64,000 bases of DNA, taken from an uncultured Alphaproteobacteria bacterium (lineage in GTDB: Bacteria > Pseudomonadota > Alphaproteobacteria > Bin95). Below the pieces are notes generated by a model that did not search any database, was not told the origin of the DNA, and saw only the letters and a program-made list of their open reading frames with translations. Below, one piece after another: positions 27,171 through 34,792 of the stretch. Within the stretch, counting starts at the first letter, position 1. Each line of letters opens with the position of its first letter. The position numbers and the translations under genes are program-made. Where the stretch lies: the NCBI GenBank assembly GCA_938083135.1, contig CALLKY010000033.1, positions 1-64,000 of the forward strand, in the 5' to 3' direction.

Positions 27171-28106
27171 TCAACGCTCACCATAGAAATTCATGACGGC
27201 ATGCTTCGCTTCAGCGAAGAAGAGCCAGCGTTCAGCAATCGCGCCGACCATCGCCGCCAATACGCCAATTGTCGCCAGCAGCGCAGACGGCCCAGTGATC
27301 AGCATGAGCATCGCTACAAGAGTCGGAACGCCAAAGCCAATGGCATAGACAATCATCCGCAGCTTTGCCGCATGCTTACGCGCAACTTTGAAGCCCATCT
27401 CCCGCGTGATGTAGTTCTCTGTCACGTGAGGCGCTTCTAGCTGGCGAACCTTGCCGAACCGGCCTAGGCCCGTTGCACTTTCCGGCGTTGAAAAAGGCGT
27501 CGCCGTATCAACAGACCGCCAGTACATGAGCTTCGCGATCGCCAATGCAACGGTCAGGATCAGCGCCGCACTTGCTTGCCAGGACGCGCCATAGCCGAAC
27601 CATGCAGCCAGTGCGGCCACGGCATGGGCGCCTGTCATCAAGGCGAATAGCAGATAGATCGGCGTCGTCCATCCAGTCGCCCAAGCCTGGATCGGCTTCA
27701 AGGACTGATAGATCATACCGGTGCAGTACACGGTGATAAGCGCCAAGGCGGCACCTAAAAGCGCCACAAAAGCCCAAATACCGCCAGTGGCACCAAGCAT
27801 CCACGCAAGCCATAACAGCCCAAGCGGAATGAACGTCACAACAGCGGCCACGCCTTCACGGGACAACCAGGAAGTCCGCCATTGGCTGAATGCGCGCCAT
27901 GCCCGTTCTGGATGGCCAAGATGTGCCGTTGACGAGAGTAGGCCGGCTGAAACCAGGGCCAATGCGACGCCAAGGCTTATTGCACCGAACCAGGGTGTTT
28001 CAGCAGGGATCGCGCCAAATGCCCGCGCGATGGCAAGCCAGAATGCCAGCCCGTAGCCAAGCCCAGATAGAGTCGTGAAAAAGATAACTGAAGGTGCAGG
28101 GTTCAC
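27171..28106 (-). CDS. soeC: DmsC/NrfD-like membrane anchor of the sulfite dehydrogenase
   Basis: The protein has 311 residues, a GTG start and about eight hydrophobic helices. It begins APSVIFFTTLSGLGYGLAFW and contains HLGHPERAWRAFSQWRTSWLSREG, a hallmark of DmsC-type quinone-interacting anchors. In SoeABC this subunit passes electrons from sulfite to the quinone pool and holds the two cytoplasmic subunits at the membrane. It follows soeB by 55 bases. A DMSO- or polysulfide-reductase anchor is the alternative, but the sulfur-handling neighbours favour SoeC. Confidence 0.75.
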   Translation of the reverse strand: MNPAPSVIFFTTLSGLGYGLAFWLAIARAFGAIPAETPWFGAISLGVALALVSAGLLSSTAHLGHPERAWRAFSQWRTSWLSREGVAAVVTFIPLGLLWLAWMLGATGGIWAFVALLGAALALITVYCTGMIYQSLKPIQAWATGWTTPIYLLFALMTGAHAVAALAAWFGYGASWQASAALILTVALAIAKLMYWRSVDTATPFSTPESATGLGRFGKVRQLEAPHVTENYITREMGFKVARKHAAKLRMIVYAIGFGVPTLVAMLMLITGPSALLATIGVLAAMVGAIAERWLFFAEAKHAVMNFYGER

Positions 28107-28161
28107 GGTCGGCGGCTCCAGCGGCCAGAGAAATTAGATATCAGGGCGGGCATTGTCATGA

Positions 28162-28887
28162 TCAGATTGACAGCATCCGGTCGACCCACTTCAGCAGGCC
28201 TTGCGGCTCGCCCGCTGCCTCTGCGGCGGCAGGCGCACTGGGCATCCGTTCACGCGGTGGCAGGTATTTGTTGGTCGGCTTGTAGTCAAATTCTGGTGCC
28301 AGGTCATATCCACCGCGTTCGGCAACCAGTTTGGACACATCTGAATTCGGGTCGCCCAAATCACCGAAATGCCTGGCGGACGCCGGGCACGTCGAAACGC
28401 AAGCAGGCACACGTTCGGCTTCTGGAATGGTTTCGTTGTAGATGCGGTCCACGCACAGCGTGCATTTCTTCATAACGCCAACGGTTTCATCAAACTCACG
28501 CGCGCCATAGGGGCAGGCCCAGGAGCAGAGCTTGCAGCCGATGCACTTGTCTTCGTCCACCAGCACGATGCCGTCTTCTTCGCGCTTGTAGGATGCACCT
28601 GTTGGGCAAACCGTGACGCAAGCGGGCGTCTCGCAATGGAGGCAGGAGCGCGGGAAGTGGACCGTGCGCCCATTGGCACCGTCGCCAGCCTCATAGCCGT
28701 GCACGCGGTTGAACCACACACCTTCAGGCTCTGCGCCGTACGGATCCATATCCGTCAACGGGGCCATTTCGCCGCCAGTGTTCCATTCCTTGCAATTGAC
28801 GGCACAGGCGTGGCAACCGACGCAGGTATCCAGGTCGATAACCAGCCCCAGCTTTTTCATGGGCGCGGTCGCAGGCAAACTGGTCAT
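28162..28887 (-). CDS. soeB: 4Fe-4S ferredoxin subunit of the sulfite dehydrogenase
   Basis: The protein has 241 residues with four ferredoxin-type cysteine clusters: CVGCHACAVNC (residues 22-32), CLHCETPACVTVCP, CIGCKLCSWACPYG and CTLCVDRI with ACVSTCP. That is room for four 4Fe-4S clusters, the normal wiring of DMSO-reductase-family beta subunits. There is no twin-arginine or other signal, so it is cytoplasmic, as in SoeB. Its ATG overlaps the soeA stop as ATGA, showing tight coupling. Confidence 0.8.
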   Translation of the reverse strand: MTSLPATAPMKKLGLVIDLDTCVGCHACAVNCKEWNTGGEMAPLTDMDPYGAEPEGVWFNRVHGYEAGDGANGRTVHFPRSCLHCETPACVTVCPTGASYKREEDGIVLVDEDKCIGCKLCSWACPYGAREFDETVGVMKKCTLCVDRIYNETIPEAERVPACVSTCPASARHFGDLGDPNSDVSKLVAERGGYDLAPEFDYKPTNKYLPPRERMPSAPAAAEAAGEPQGLLKWVDRMLSI

Positions 28888-31763
28888 GAGCGGGTCTCCT
28901 TGCGGCCACGGAAGGCCGCACCGAAGCCTAGGCGGCTTGGATTAGGCTTGCCGCCAGGGTTATTGGGCAGTGCAGGTATCACGGGCTCGCTCACCTGGGC
29001 TGTATCCGCGGGTGCGGGCTCAATATTGACGCGGAGGTCGTACCAAGCTGCCTGTCCTGTCACCGGATCAGCGTTTGGCCAATGGCCACCTTGGCCGTCG
29101 GGCAGCAGTTCGGAAATCAAGTGGTTCAGCAGGAAGCCCTTGGTTGCTTCTGGGGCGTCTTTGTCCAGGCCCCAAGCGCCTTTGCGCTTGCCGATCGCAT
29201 TCCAGGTCCAGACGGTGCGGGGGTTCACCCCTTCCATCGCCTTGATCTGAGCTTTGATTTTGCCGTTCGGGCTGGTGACATAAACCCAGGAATCGTCTTT
29301 TAGCCCCATCTCCTCCACCAACTCCCGCGCCATAAACAGGCGGTTGGCGGTGTGGATTTGACGAAGCCAGGCGTTCTGAGAACCCCAGGAATGATACATC
29401 GCCATTGGGCGCTGCGTGATCGCGTGCAGTGGAAACGCGTTATCCGCATCCTCCAAGCCGTTTAGCGGCGGACGCCAGCTGGCGATGGGATCGAAGTTCT
29501 TCAGCACGCGCTGACGGGCGGCGTCAGTCGGTGGTTGGATATCGCCATGCCCTTCAGCCGCCAGGCGGAATTTTTGCAGCGGCTCCGAATACAAATGCAT
29601 CACGATGGGATCAGCGTTCGGGATGAAACCCATGCTCGCAGACCATTCCAGATAGGACTTATTGGAATGCTTGAAGTAGCGCTGTTCCGGCTCAAGCTCA
29701 TGCCTCCAGAAGCAGCCGTTCTCAATATATTTGTCGAGTTGATCGGGGTTCTTTGCGCCAACCCCTCCCTTGTCGCCGTCCTCACCACGCCAGCCTGCAA
29801 GCGGGCCAACGCCTGGCGTGCGCTCGTGGTTGACCAGGTAATCCTTATAGCCACCGGGGAATTTGGCGGTGCCGTCTTCATTGGTGAAGGCGGGCAGGCC
29901 CAATCGGTGGCCAAGGTCAATGACGACTTCCTGGAATGGGCGAACGTCACGATCTGGTTCAAAGATCGGCTGGCGGATAGCGTCCGCCGGGCCGTCTGCA
30001 TCCGAAATCGGGCGGTCAAGCAAGGAGATCGCGTCCCATCGTTCCAGATAGGTGGTGTCTGGGAAGATCAGGTCCGCGTAGGCCACGGTTTCAGACCAGA
30101 ACGCGTCTGAATAAATGACGTGTTTGATCTTATACTCGCCGGTTTCTTCGTCCTTCGCCGTCAAGCCTTTAAGCGCGTTCTCAACGCTCATGGACGAATT
30201 CCAGCCCATATTGGCCATGTACATAAACAGCACGTCGATGGGGTTCGGGTCCTGCTTTGCGGCGTTTTCGATCACCATATGCATCAGCCCGTGGGCGGCG
30301 ACGGGCGCTTCCCAGCTATAGGCATGGTCGATGCGTCGTGGTGTGCCGTCTGGGTCAACCAGCAGGTCTTCTGGGCCAGCGACAAATCCAAGCGGTGGGC
30401 CAGCCATGGGCCTGCCAGGACCAATCTGATCCGCCTTACCGGCGGGCTTCGGGCCGGGCGGCACAGGTTTCGGGAACGGCGGTTTGTAGCGGAAGGACCC
30501 TGGCGCATCGATCGCGCCAAGCAGCATCTGCAGCACATGGATCAAGCGGCATGTATCAAAGCCGTTGGAATGCGCCGAGATCCCGCGCATGGCGTGGATC
30601 GCGACAGGGCGGGCGACCATGGTTTCATGGCGTTTGCCGGTCCAATCGGTCCAGGGCTGCGGGATTTCCATCGGGTCATCAAGGGCCGCCGCCGCCAGAT
30701 CATTGGCGAGATTGCGAATGGTTTCCGCAGAAACATCCGTGATCGCTGCCGCGGCTTCGGGGCTATTGGCACCGTCCAGAAAGCGCTCCGCCAGAAGCTG
30801 GAATACGGTCTTGGCTTTTCGGCCATCGGGCAATGTGCGCTCACCGATGAGGGAGAGATTGGCACCAGGTGCGCGCGCAGGTGTCGGCGCATCAGCGGCA
30901 CTGTCCCAGCCAAGCGGTGCGCCATCAGCATCTTTGATGACAAGCCCATGGTCCGCCGCGCCTGGGTTCTGGTTGATCAGCCAGGAGGCGTCCGTTGTGC
31001 GGGCCAGGAATTCCAGATCAATCCGGTCCTGGCGCAGCAATTCATGGATGAGCGCGGATACCAACGCGCCGTCTGTGCCAGGGCGAATCCCAACCCATTC
31101 ATCAGCGATGGCGGAATAGCCTGTACGGACCGGGTTCACGGAAACAACTTTGGCACCGCGCGCTTTCAGCTTGCCAAGGCCGATTTTGATTGGGTTGGAA
31201 TCGTGGTCTTCTGCAACGCCAAACATCAGCAGCATGCGCGCATGCTCCCAGTCCGGTTCGCCAAATTCCCAGAATGACCCGCCGATGGAATATATCCCCC
31301 CGGCGGCCATATTGACCGAACAGAATCCACCATGTGCGGCATGGTTCGGCGTGCCGAACTGCGTCGCCCAGAAGCCGGTTAAAGATTGTGATTGGTCGCG
31401 TCCGGTAAAGAACGCCAAGCGGCGTGGGTCTGTGTTGCGGACTTCAGAGAGCCAGGAGGTCGCCATTGTCAGCGCCTCGTCCCACTCAATTTCCTCAAAC
31501 TCGCCAGCGCCCCGCGCGCCCTTGCGGCGGAGCGGTTTGGTCAGCCGTGCTGGGGAATAATGCTGCATGATCCCAGCCGCACCCTTGCCGCAGAGCACGC
31601 CGCCGTTCACAGGATGATCTGGATTGCCGTCAATATATCGGACCCGGCCATCCTTCAGATGCACGCGAATGCCGCAGCGGCAGGCGCACATGTAGCAGGT
31701 GGTTGTCTTGATCTCATCCCCGGTCGGGCGGTTGTAGTCGATAGGCTCAAGCGGTGCGTTCAT
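28884..31763 (-). CDS. soeA: Molybdopterin oxidoreductase, probable sulfite dehydrogenase catalytic subunit
   Basis: The protein has 959 residues and belongs to the DMSO-reductase family. A 4Fe-4S motif lies at C23, C26, C30 and C58 (TTTCYMCACRCG, GGVLCGKG), and the molybdenum-site region HGGFCSVNMAAGG carries a Cys ligand, not selenocysteine. No twin-arginine signal is present, so it faces the cytoplasm like SoeA of Allochromatium and Ruegeria. AGGACTT stands just before the ATG. The set SoeA-SoeB-SoeC with a TauE/SafE permease upstream supports sulfite oxidation to sulfate. A different oxyanion or formate substrate cannot be excluded from sequence alone. Confidence 0.78.
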   Translation of the reverse strand: MNAPLEPIDYNRPTGDEIKTTTCYMCACRCGIRVHLKDGRVRYIDGNPDHPVNGGVLCGKGAAGIMQHYSPARLTKPLRRKGARGAGEFEEIEWDEALTMATSWLSEVRNTDPRRLAFFTGRDQSQSLTGFWATQFGTPNHAAHGGFCSVNMAAGGIYSIGGSFWEFGEPDWEHARMLLMFGVAEDHDSNPIKIGLGKLKARGAKVVSVNPVRTGYSAIADEWVGIRPGTDGALVSALIHELLRQDRIDLEFLARTTDASWLINQNPGAADHGLVIKDADGAPLGWDSAADAPTPARAPGANLSLIGERTLPDGRKAKTVFQLLAERFLDGANSPEAAAAITDVSAETIRNLANDLAAAALDDPMEIPQPWTDWTGKRHETMVARPVAIHAMRGISAHSNGFDTCRLIHVLQMLLGAIDAPGSFRYKPPFPKPVPPGPKPAGKADQIGPGRPMAGPPLGFVAGPEDLLVDPDGTPRRIDHAYSWEAPVAAHGLMHMVIENAAKQDPNPIDVLFMYMANMGWNSSMSVENALKGLTAKDEETGEYKIKHVIYSDAFWSETVAYADLIFPDTTYLERWDAISLLDRPISDADGPADAIRQPIFEPDRDVRPFQEVVIDLGHRLGLPAFTNEDGTAKFPGGYKDYLVNHERTPGVGPLAGWRGEDGDKGGVGAKNPDQLDKYIENGCFWRHELEPEQRYFKHSNKSYLEWSASMGFIPNADPIVMHLYSEPLQKFRLAAEGHGDIQPPTDAARQRVLKNFDPIASWRPPLNGLEDADNAFPLHAITQRPMAMYHSWGSQNAWLRQIHTANRLFMARELVEEMGLKDDSWVYVTSPNGKIKAQIKAMEGVNPRTVWTWNAIGKRKGAWGLDKDAPEATKGFLLNHLISELLPDGQGGHWPNADPVTGQAAWYDLRVNIEPAPADTAQVSEPVIPALPNNPGGKPNPSRLGFGAAFRGRKETRS

Positions 31764-31810
31764 AAGTCCTCACGGTGGAGCGGGCCGGGTACAAGTGGTG
31801 GGTCATAGGG

Positions 31811-32308
31811 TTAAGCAAATGACCGAATTTCATCGTCTGACATATTCCCTGGAACAACAACGACGGGAATATGCAGGCTGCCAATATGGCGGCTGGTGAT
31901 TTGGGTAACCAATGGTCCAGGTCCTTGGCCTTCGGTGTCGGCAGCCAGAATCAAGAAGGCAATGTCCCGGTCCTCATTGATAAGGTCGATGACAGCCTGA
32001 GATGGCTCGCCCTCGCTGATATAGAGGATCGGTGTTTGCCCGCTTAGCCGTTTGACGACTTCTGCGGCTTGCAGTAGCAACCGTTCAGCCTCTGCCCGGG
32101 CTTCTTCCCGCATCAGTGCAGCGACGCCTGCCCAATGGCCAAATTCGTCCGCTTGTTCAAGTACATAGAGCAGCCCGACGCGCGCGCCGGTGCGCAGTGA
32201 GCGCATAGATGCATAATGCAGCGCGATAGACAGCTCTTCACTGCCATCGAGCACACAGAGCAGCACGCGGTTCTTGCGCACTGGATCCGACATCGGCTCC
32301 TTGGTCAT
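31811..32308 (-). CDS. Universal stress protein (UspA family)
   Basis: The protein has 165 residues from the ATG at 32308, chosen because GGGGG lies 7 bases upstream and longer starts would overlap the preceding gene. It begins its Usp fold with RVLLCVLDGSEELSIAL, has YISEGEPSQAVIDLI, and ends ITSRHIGSLHIPVVVVPG; the usual ATP-loop G-2x-G-9x-G(S/T) is only partly kept. It lies between the TIGR02186 gene and soeA, so it may be part of the response to sulfite stress. Confidence 0.82.
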   Translation of the reverse strand: MTKEPMSDPVRKNRVLLCVLDGSEELSIALHYASMRSLRTGARVGLLYVLEQADEFGHWAGVAALMREEARAEAERLLLQAAEVVKRLSGQTPILYISEGEPSQAVIDLINEDRDIAFLILAADTEGQGPGPLVTQITSRHIGSLHIPVVVVPGNMSDDEIRSFA

Positions 32309-32342
32309 GGTCATACCCCCACGGAATTCAGGAACGCGCTCA

Positions 32343-33086
32343 TCATGATTTTCGGAACGCCCATCCGCCAAACCATCCTGCAACGAGGGCGATCAGAATA
32401 GCAACTATTCCATAGAGTGCGGGATGCTTGTGGGCCGTGTTGTAGACGAACGCGCCAAAGCCCGCTTTTCGGACGCGTAAAGGCGTCTCTGCCCCCAAGA
32501 CAGGCCAGCCATCAATCACTTCATATACGGTGACAGTGTAGTCACCGATCGGGGTGGAGGAGGGAAACGGCACCTTGGTGCGGAATAGCCTGTCGTCCCG
32601 CATCAGCACGTGACCGGGTTCTTTGGCGTAGAGCTGGTCACGTTGGCGGAGGGTTATAAGGGCTTCCCTGAATTCATCGACCCGTTCTGGACTAAGTTCG
32701 CTGTCAATCGGCGTCATGCCGAGATAGCGTGGGCCAACGCCTAGGCTCTCCAAAATCGTCTCGAGTTCACCGTCCCCACGGAGGCCTTCCGTTGTCGCAA
32801 CGAAATAGAAGCTCGGTGCGTTCTTGAACGTCACTTCGTCCTGGTTGATCCATATGCCTGCTGTGCGTTCCTTCTCGCGGACAGAAATGGTTTCTGGTGG
32901 GCCGCGAACGATGACCACGACCTCTGCACCTTTGCTATCATAGCCAAACAGCAGGAGTTCGGCACCGTCAAAGCCAGAGGTGATCTCAATCTGGTGCTTT
33001 GAAAGGTCTATGGCGATTTGTGCGGTTGCCGCGCGCGCGAGCAGTGCGGCGGCGACTAAGGCGAGAATGAAGCTAAGGGCTCTCAA
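32343..33086 (-). CDS. TIGR02186 membrane-anchored protein
   Basis: The protein has 247 residues with a TTG start that overlaps the permease stop as TTGA. A signal peptide covers about residues 1-22 (LSFILALVAAALLARAATA), then comes a periplasmic domain with SKHQIEITSGFDGAELLLFG and a C-terminal membrane helix (GIVAILIALVAGWFGGWAF). This is the alphaproteobacterial TIGR02186 family, regularly found next to TauE/SafE-type permeases. The role is unknown; the topology suggests a periplasmic partner of the permease. Confidence 0.85.
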   Translation of the reverse strand: MRALSFILALVAAALLARAATAQIAIDLSKHQIEITSGFDGAELLLFGYDSKGAEVVVIVRGPPETISVREKERTAGIWINQDEVTFKNAPSFYFVATTEGLRGDGELETILESLGVGPRYLGMTPIDSELSPERVDEFREALITLRQRDQLYAKEPGHVLMRDDRLFRTKVPFPSSTPIGDYTVTVYEVIDGWPVLGAETPLRVRKAGFGAFVYNTAHKHPALYGIVAILIALVAGWFGGWAFRKS

Positions 33087-34003
33087 TGTCCGCCTCCCAA
33101 GGCGAGGGAGAATGGATTGCCTGGGGTCGCGACCAGATCAAACGCCAGTTTGCCACAGGTCAACAACACAAGTATCGCCAGCAATACACGGAACTGTTCG
33201 CTTGGGAGTTTCGCGCCAAGCCGGATGCCGACCTGCACACCAAGTACGGAACCCACCAGCAGCAGCAATGCCAGCAAAATATCAACAGTTTGGTTCTGCC
33301 AAGCTTGTAGGAAAGTAACGTTGGCGACGACGAATAAAATCTGGAAAAGCGATGTGCCCGCGACGACGGACGTTGGCATGCCGATCAAATAGATCATTGC
33401 CGGCACCATAATAAAGCCACCGCCGACACCCATGATCGCCGCTAGGACGCCAACCAGCACGCCAACAAAAAGTGGCAGCAATGCGGAGACATAAAGTCTG
33501 GATTTATGGAACCGCATCTTGAACGGCAGGCCGTGCACCCAGGTATGCTTATGCAGCTTGCCGCGCCTGGCGACGCCGCGTTTCTGTTTCAGCATCGAAC
33601 GCATGGATTCTGAGAACATCAGCAGGCCGATAATGCCCAGGAAGACAACATAGCAAAGTGAAATCACCAGATCGATCTGGCCAAGCTTTTGCAGTGCCTT
33701 AAATAGGAACACGCCGCCTGTAGAGCCGATCACACCGCCCACGAGCAGCACAGATCCCATTTTGAAATCGACGCTTTTTCGTCGCCAATGGGCAAGCACG
33801 CCAGTGATAGAGGTTGCGACCAACTGGTTCGCTTCTGATCCAACAGCGACAGCGGGGGGCACGCCGATGAAAATCAGCAGTGGCGTCATCAAGAATCCGC
33901 CGCCGACCCCAAATAAACCAGACAGGACGCCGACGCCCGCACCCATTCCCAGCAGCAGGAATACATTGACTGAAATTTCCGCGATGGGCAGGTAAACGTG
34001 CAT
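33083..34003 (-). CDS. Sulfite exporter TauE/SafE family permease
   Basis: The protein has 306 residues from the ATG at 34003, where related proteins start (MHVYLPIAEISVN); an open extension to 34078 has no family support. The two TauE/SafE half-repeats each show a Gly-rich block: GLFGVGGGFLMTPLLIF near residue 30 and IMGVGGGFIMVPAMIYLIG near 190, with about eight membrane helices. These proteins move sulfite, sulfoacetate or other sulfur anions. It is the first gene of the run TIGR02186-usp-soeABC, which supports a sulfite substrate. Confidence 0.87.
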   Translation of the reverse strand: MHVYLPIAEISVNVFLLLGMGAGVGVLSGLFGVGGGFLMTPLLIFIGVPPAVAVGSEANQLVATSITGVLAHWRRKSVDFKMGSVLLVGGVIGSTGGVFLFKALQKLGQIDLVISLCYVVFLGIIGLLMFSESMRSMLKQKRGVARRGKLHKHTWVHGLPFKMRFHKSRLYVSALLPLFVGVLVGVLAAIMGVGGGFIMVPAMIYLIGMPTSVVAGTSLFQILFVVANVTFLQAWQNQTVDILLALLLLVGSVLGVQVGIRLGAKLPSEQFRVLLAILVLLTCGKLAFDLVATPGNPFSLALGGGH

Positions 34004-34094
34004 TCTGGCGCCGTTTTGGAGAGATTTTCGAACAAATGCGTCCGGATTTAAGGTTGGCGCACCATGCGCCGCACACACAAGTGACGCAAGTACT

Positions 34095-34433
34095 TTACAG
34101 CATCTCTGGGTCGAGCGGATGGCTTAATGCGTCATTTTGTATCTCAATAATCCAGATGTCTGGGTCAAACTTGCGCTCGCGGGCAAGCCTCTCATCAGCC
34201 GCCGCTTCTGGTACAGGGCTACGGCCTGTTGGGCGGAACCAGACGGGCCGTCCATCCGGGTCGCGGGTCTGACTGTAAATAACGGATTGCCCCGTGCGGT
34301 CCATCACCTTGATCATAATGATGCCGGAGCCGGGGTCGCCGCGCTTCAATACCATGGCACCACCACCCTGGGCTTCAGCTGCGCGTATGACTGCCATTGC
34401 GACTGTCCGGGCGGGGAGGCTGTCCTGGGTCAT
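34095..34433 (-). CDS. DUF1491 family protein
   Basis: The protein has 112 residues. LPARTVAMAVIRAAEAQGGG, VLKRGDPGSGIIMIKV, and a C-terminus ERKFDPDIWIIEIQ match the small alphaproteobacterial DUF1491 family of unknown function. There is no signal or membrane segment. It is divergent from the ceramide operon and shares its long upstream region, and lies 91 bases ahead of the permease gene. Confidence 0.82.
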   Translation of the reverse strand: MTQDSLPARTVAMAVIRAAEAQGGGAMVLKRGDPGSGIIMIKVMDRTGQSVIYSQTRDPDGRPVWFRPTGRSPVPEAAADERLARERKFDPDIWIIEIQNDALSHPLDPEML

Positions 34434-34547
34434 GGGGCGTGTGGTCCAGTCGGCATGAGTTGAGGCATAGAAATCATGCCATGAGGGCTAAGTTGTCGCC
34501 CGGGTTTTGCCTGTGGGCAACTCCCCCGTTTACCTCTGACTCCTCAC

Positions 34548-34562
34548 CCGTTAACTTAACGG
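34548..34562. promoter_or_regulatory. Perfect 15-bp palindrome, operator-like
   Basis: CCGTTAACTTAACGG is symmetrical around a single central C. It lies about 230 bases before the first ceramide gene and 115 bases from the DUF1491 start. It may be a dimeric regulator site; no regulator is encoded next to it. Confidence 0.4.
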
Positions 34563-34674
34563 CAACAGATGGGGAGGGGTCAAATAGGGCCATGTGGCGT
34601 CGAGCCGCATTGGCGAGCGCCCAGGGTTTATGCGATTGAGCCGCCTCGCGCGGACCCAATTCGCGTATGTGCCC

Positions 34675-34694
34675 TGTGATGGAACGCCATCACA
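34675..34694. promoter_or_regulatory. Perfect 20-bp inverted repeat, operator-like
   Basis: TGTGATGG and CCATCACA are perfect 8-base arms around AACG. It lies about 50 bases upstream of the putative promoter of the ceramide operon, a sensible place for a regulator. The half-site resembles that of CRP-family proteins, but the spacing is too long for a standard CRP site. Confidence 0.45.
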
Positions 34695-34741
34695 GCTTTG
34701 GTCGTTGAATATTAATCCATTAGAGATGATGGGCTCAGGCG

Positions 34742-34768
34742 TTGACTTTTTGCGCCGGAATCTATTTT
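34742..34768 (+). promoter_or_regulatory. Candidate sigma-70 promoter of the ceramide operon
   Basis: TTGACT (34742-34747) and TATTTT (34763-34768) are separated by 15 bases, slightly short. Transcription would start near 34775, just before the ATG at 34793, which argues against the in-frame TTG at 34742 being the gene start. Confidence 0.35.
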
Positions 34769-34792
34769 GTCACAAACTTGTTGGGCGATTCA

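Larger units (their letters stand above)
34434..34792. promoter_or_regulatory. Divergent intergenic region upstream of the ceramide operon
   Basis: These 359 bases hold no credible gene. Short open frames here lack ribosome sites and conserved composition. The region contains two perfect palindromes and a promoter-like sequence, listed separately, all on the side of the ceramide operon. Confidence 0.6.

Noticed and set aside
30120-31277. Plus-strand open frame of about 385 codons
   Set aside because: It is antisense to soeA and its product resembles no family.
28884-31763. Selenocysteine formate dehydrogenase
   Set aside because: No in-frame TGA; the molybdenum-site residue is a Cys in HGGFCSVN, and the gene context fits sulfite oxidation.
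34675-34694. Standard CRP binding site
   Set aside because: TGTGA and TCACA are present but separated by 10 bases instead of 6.
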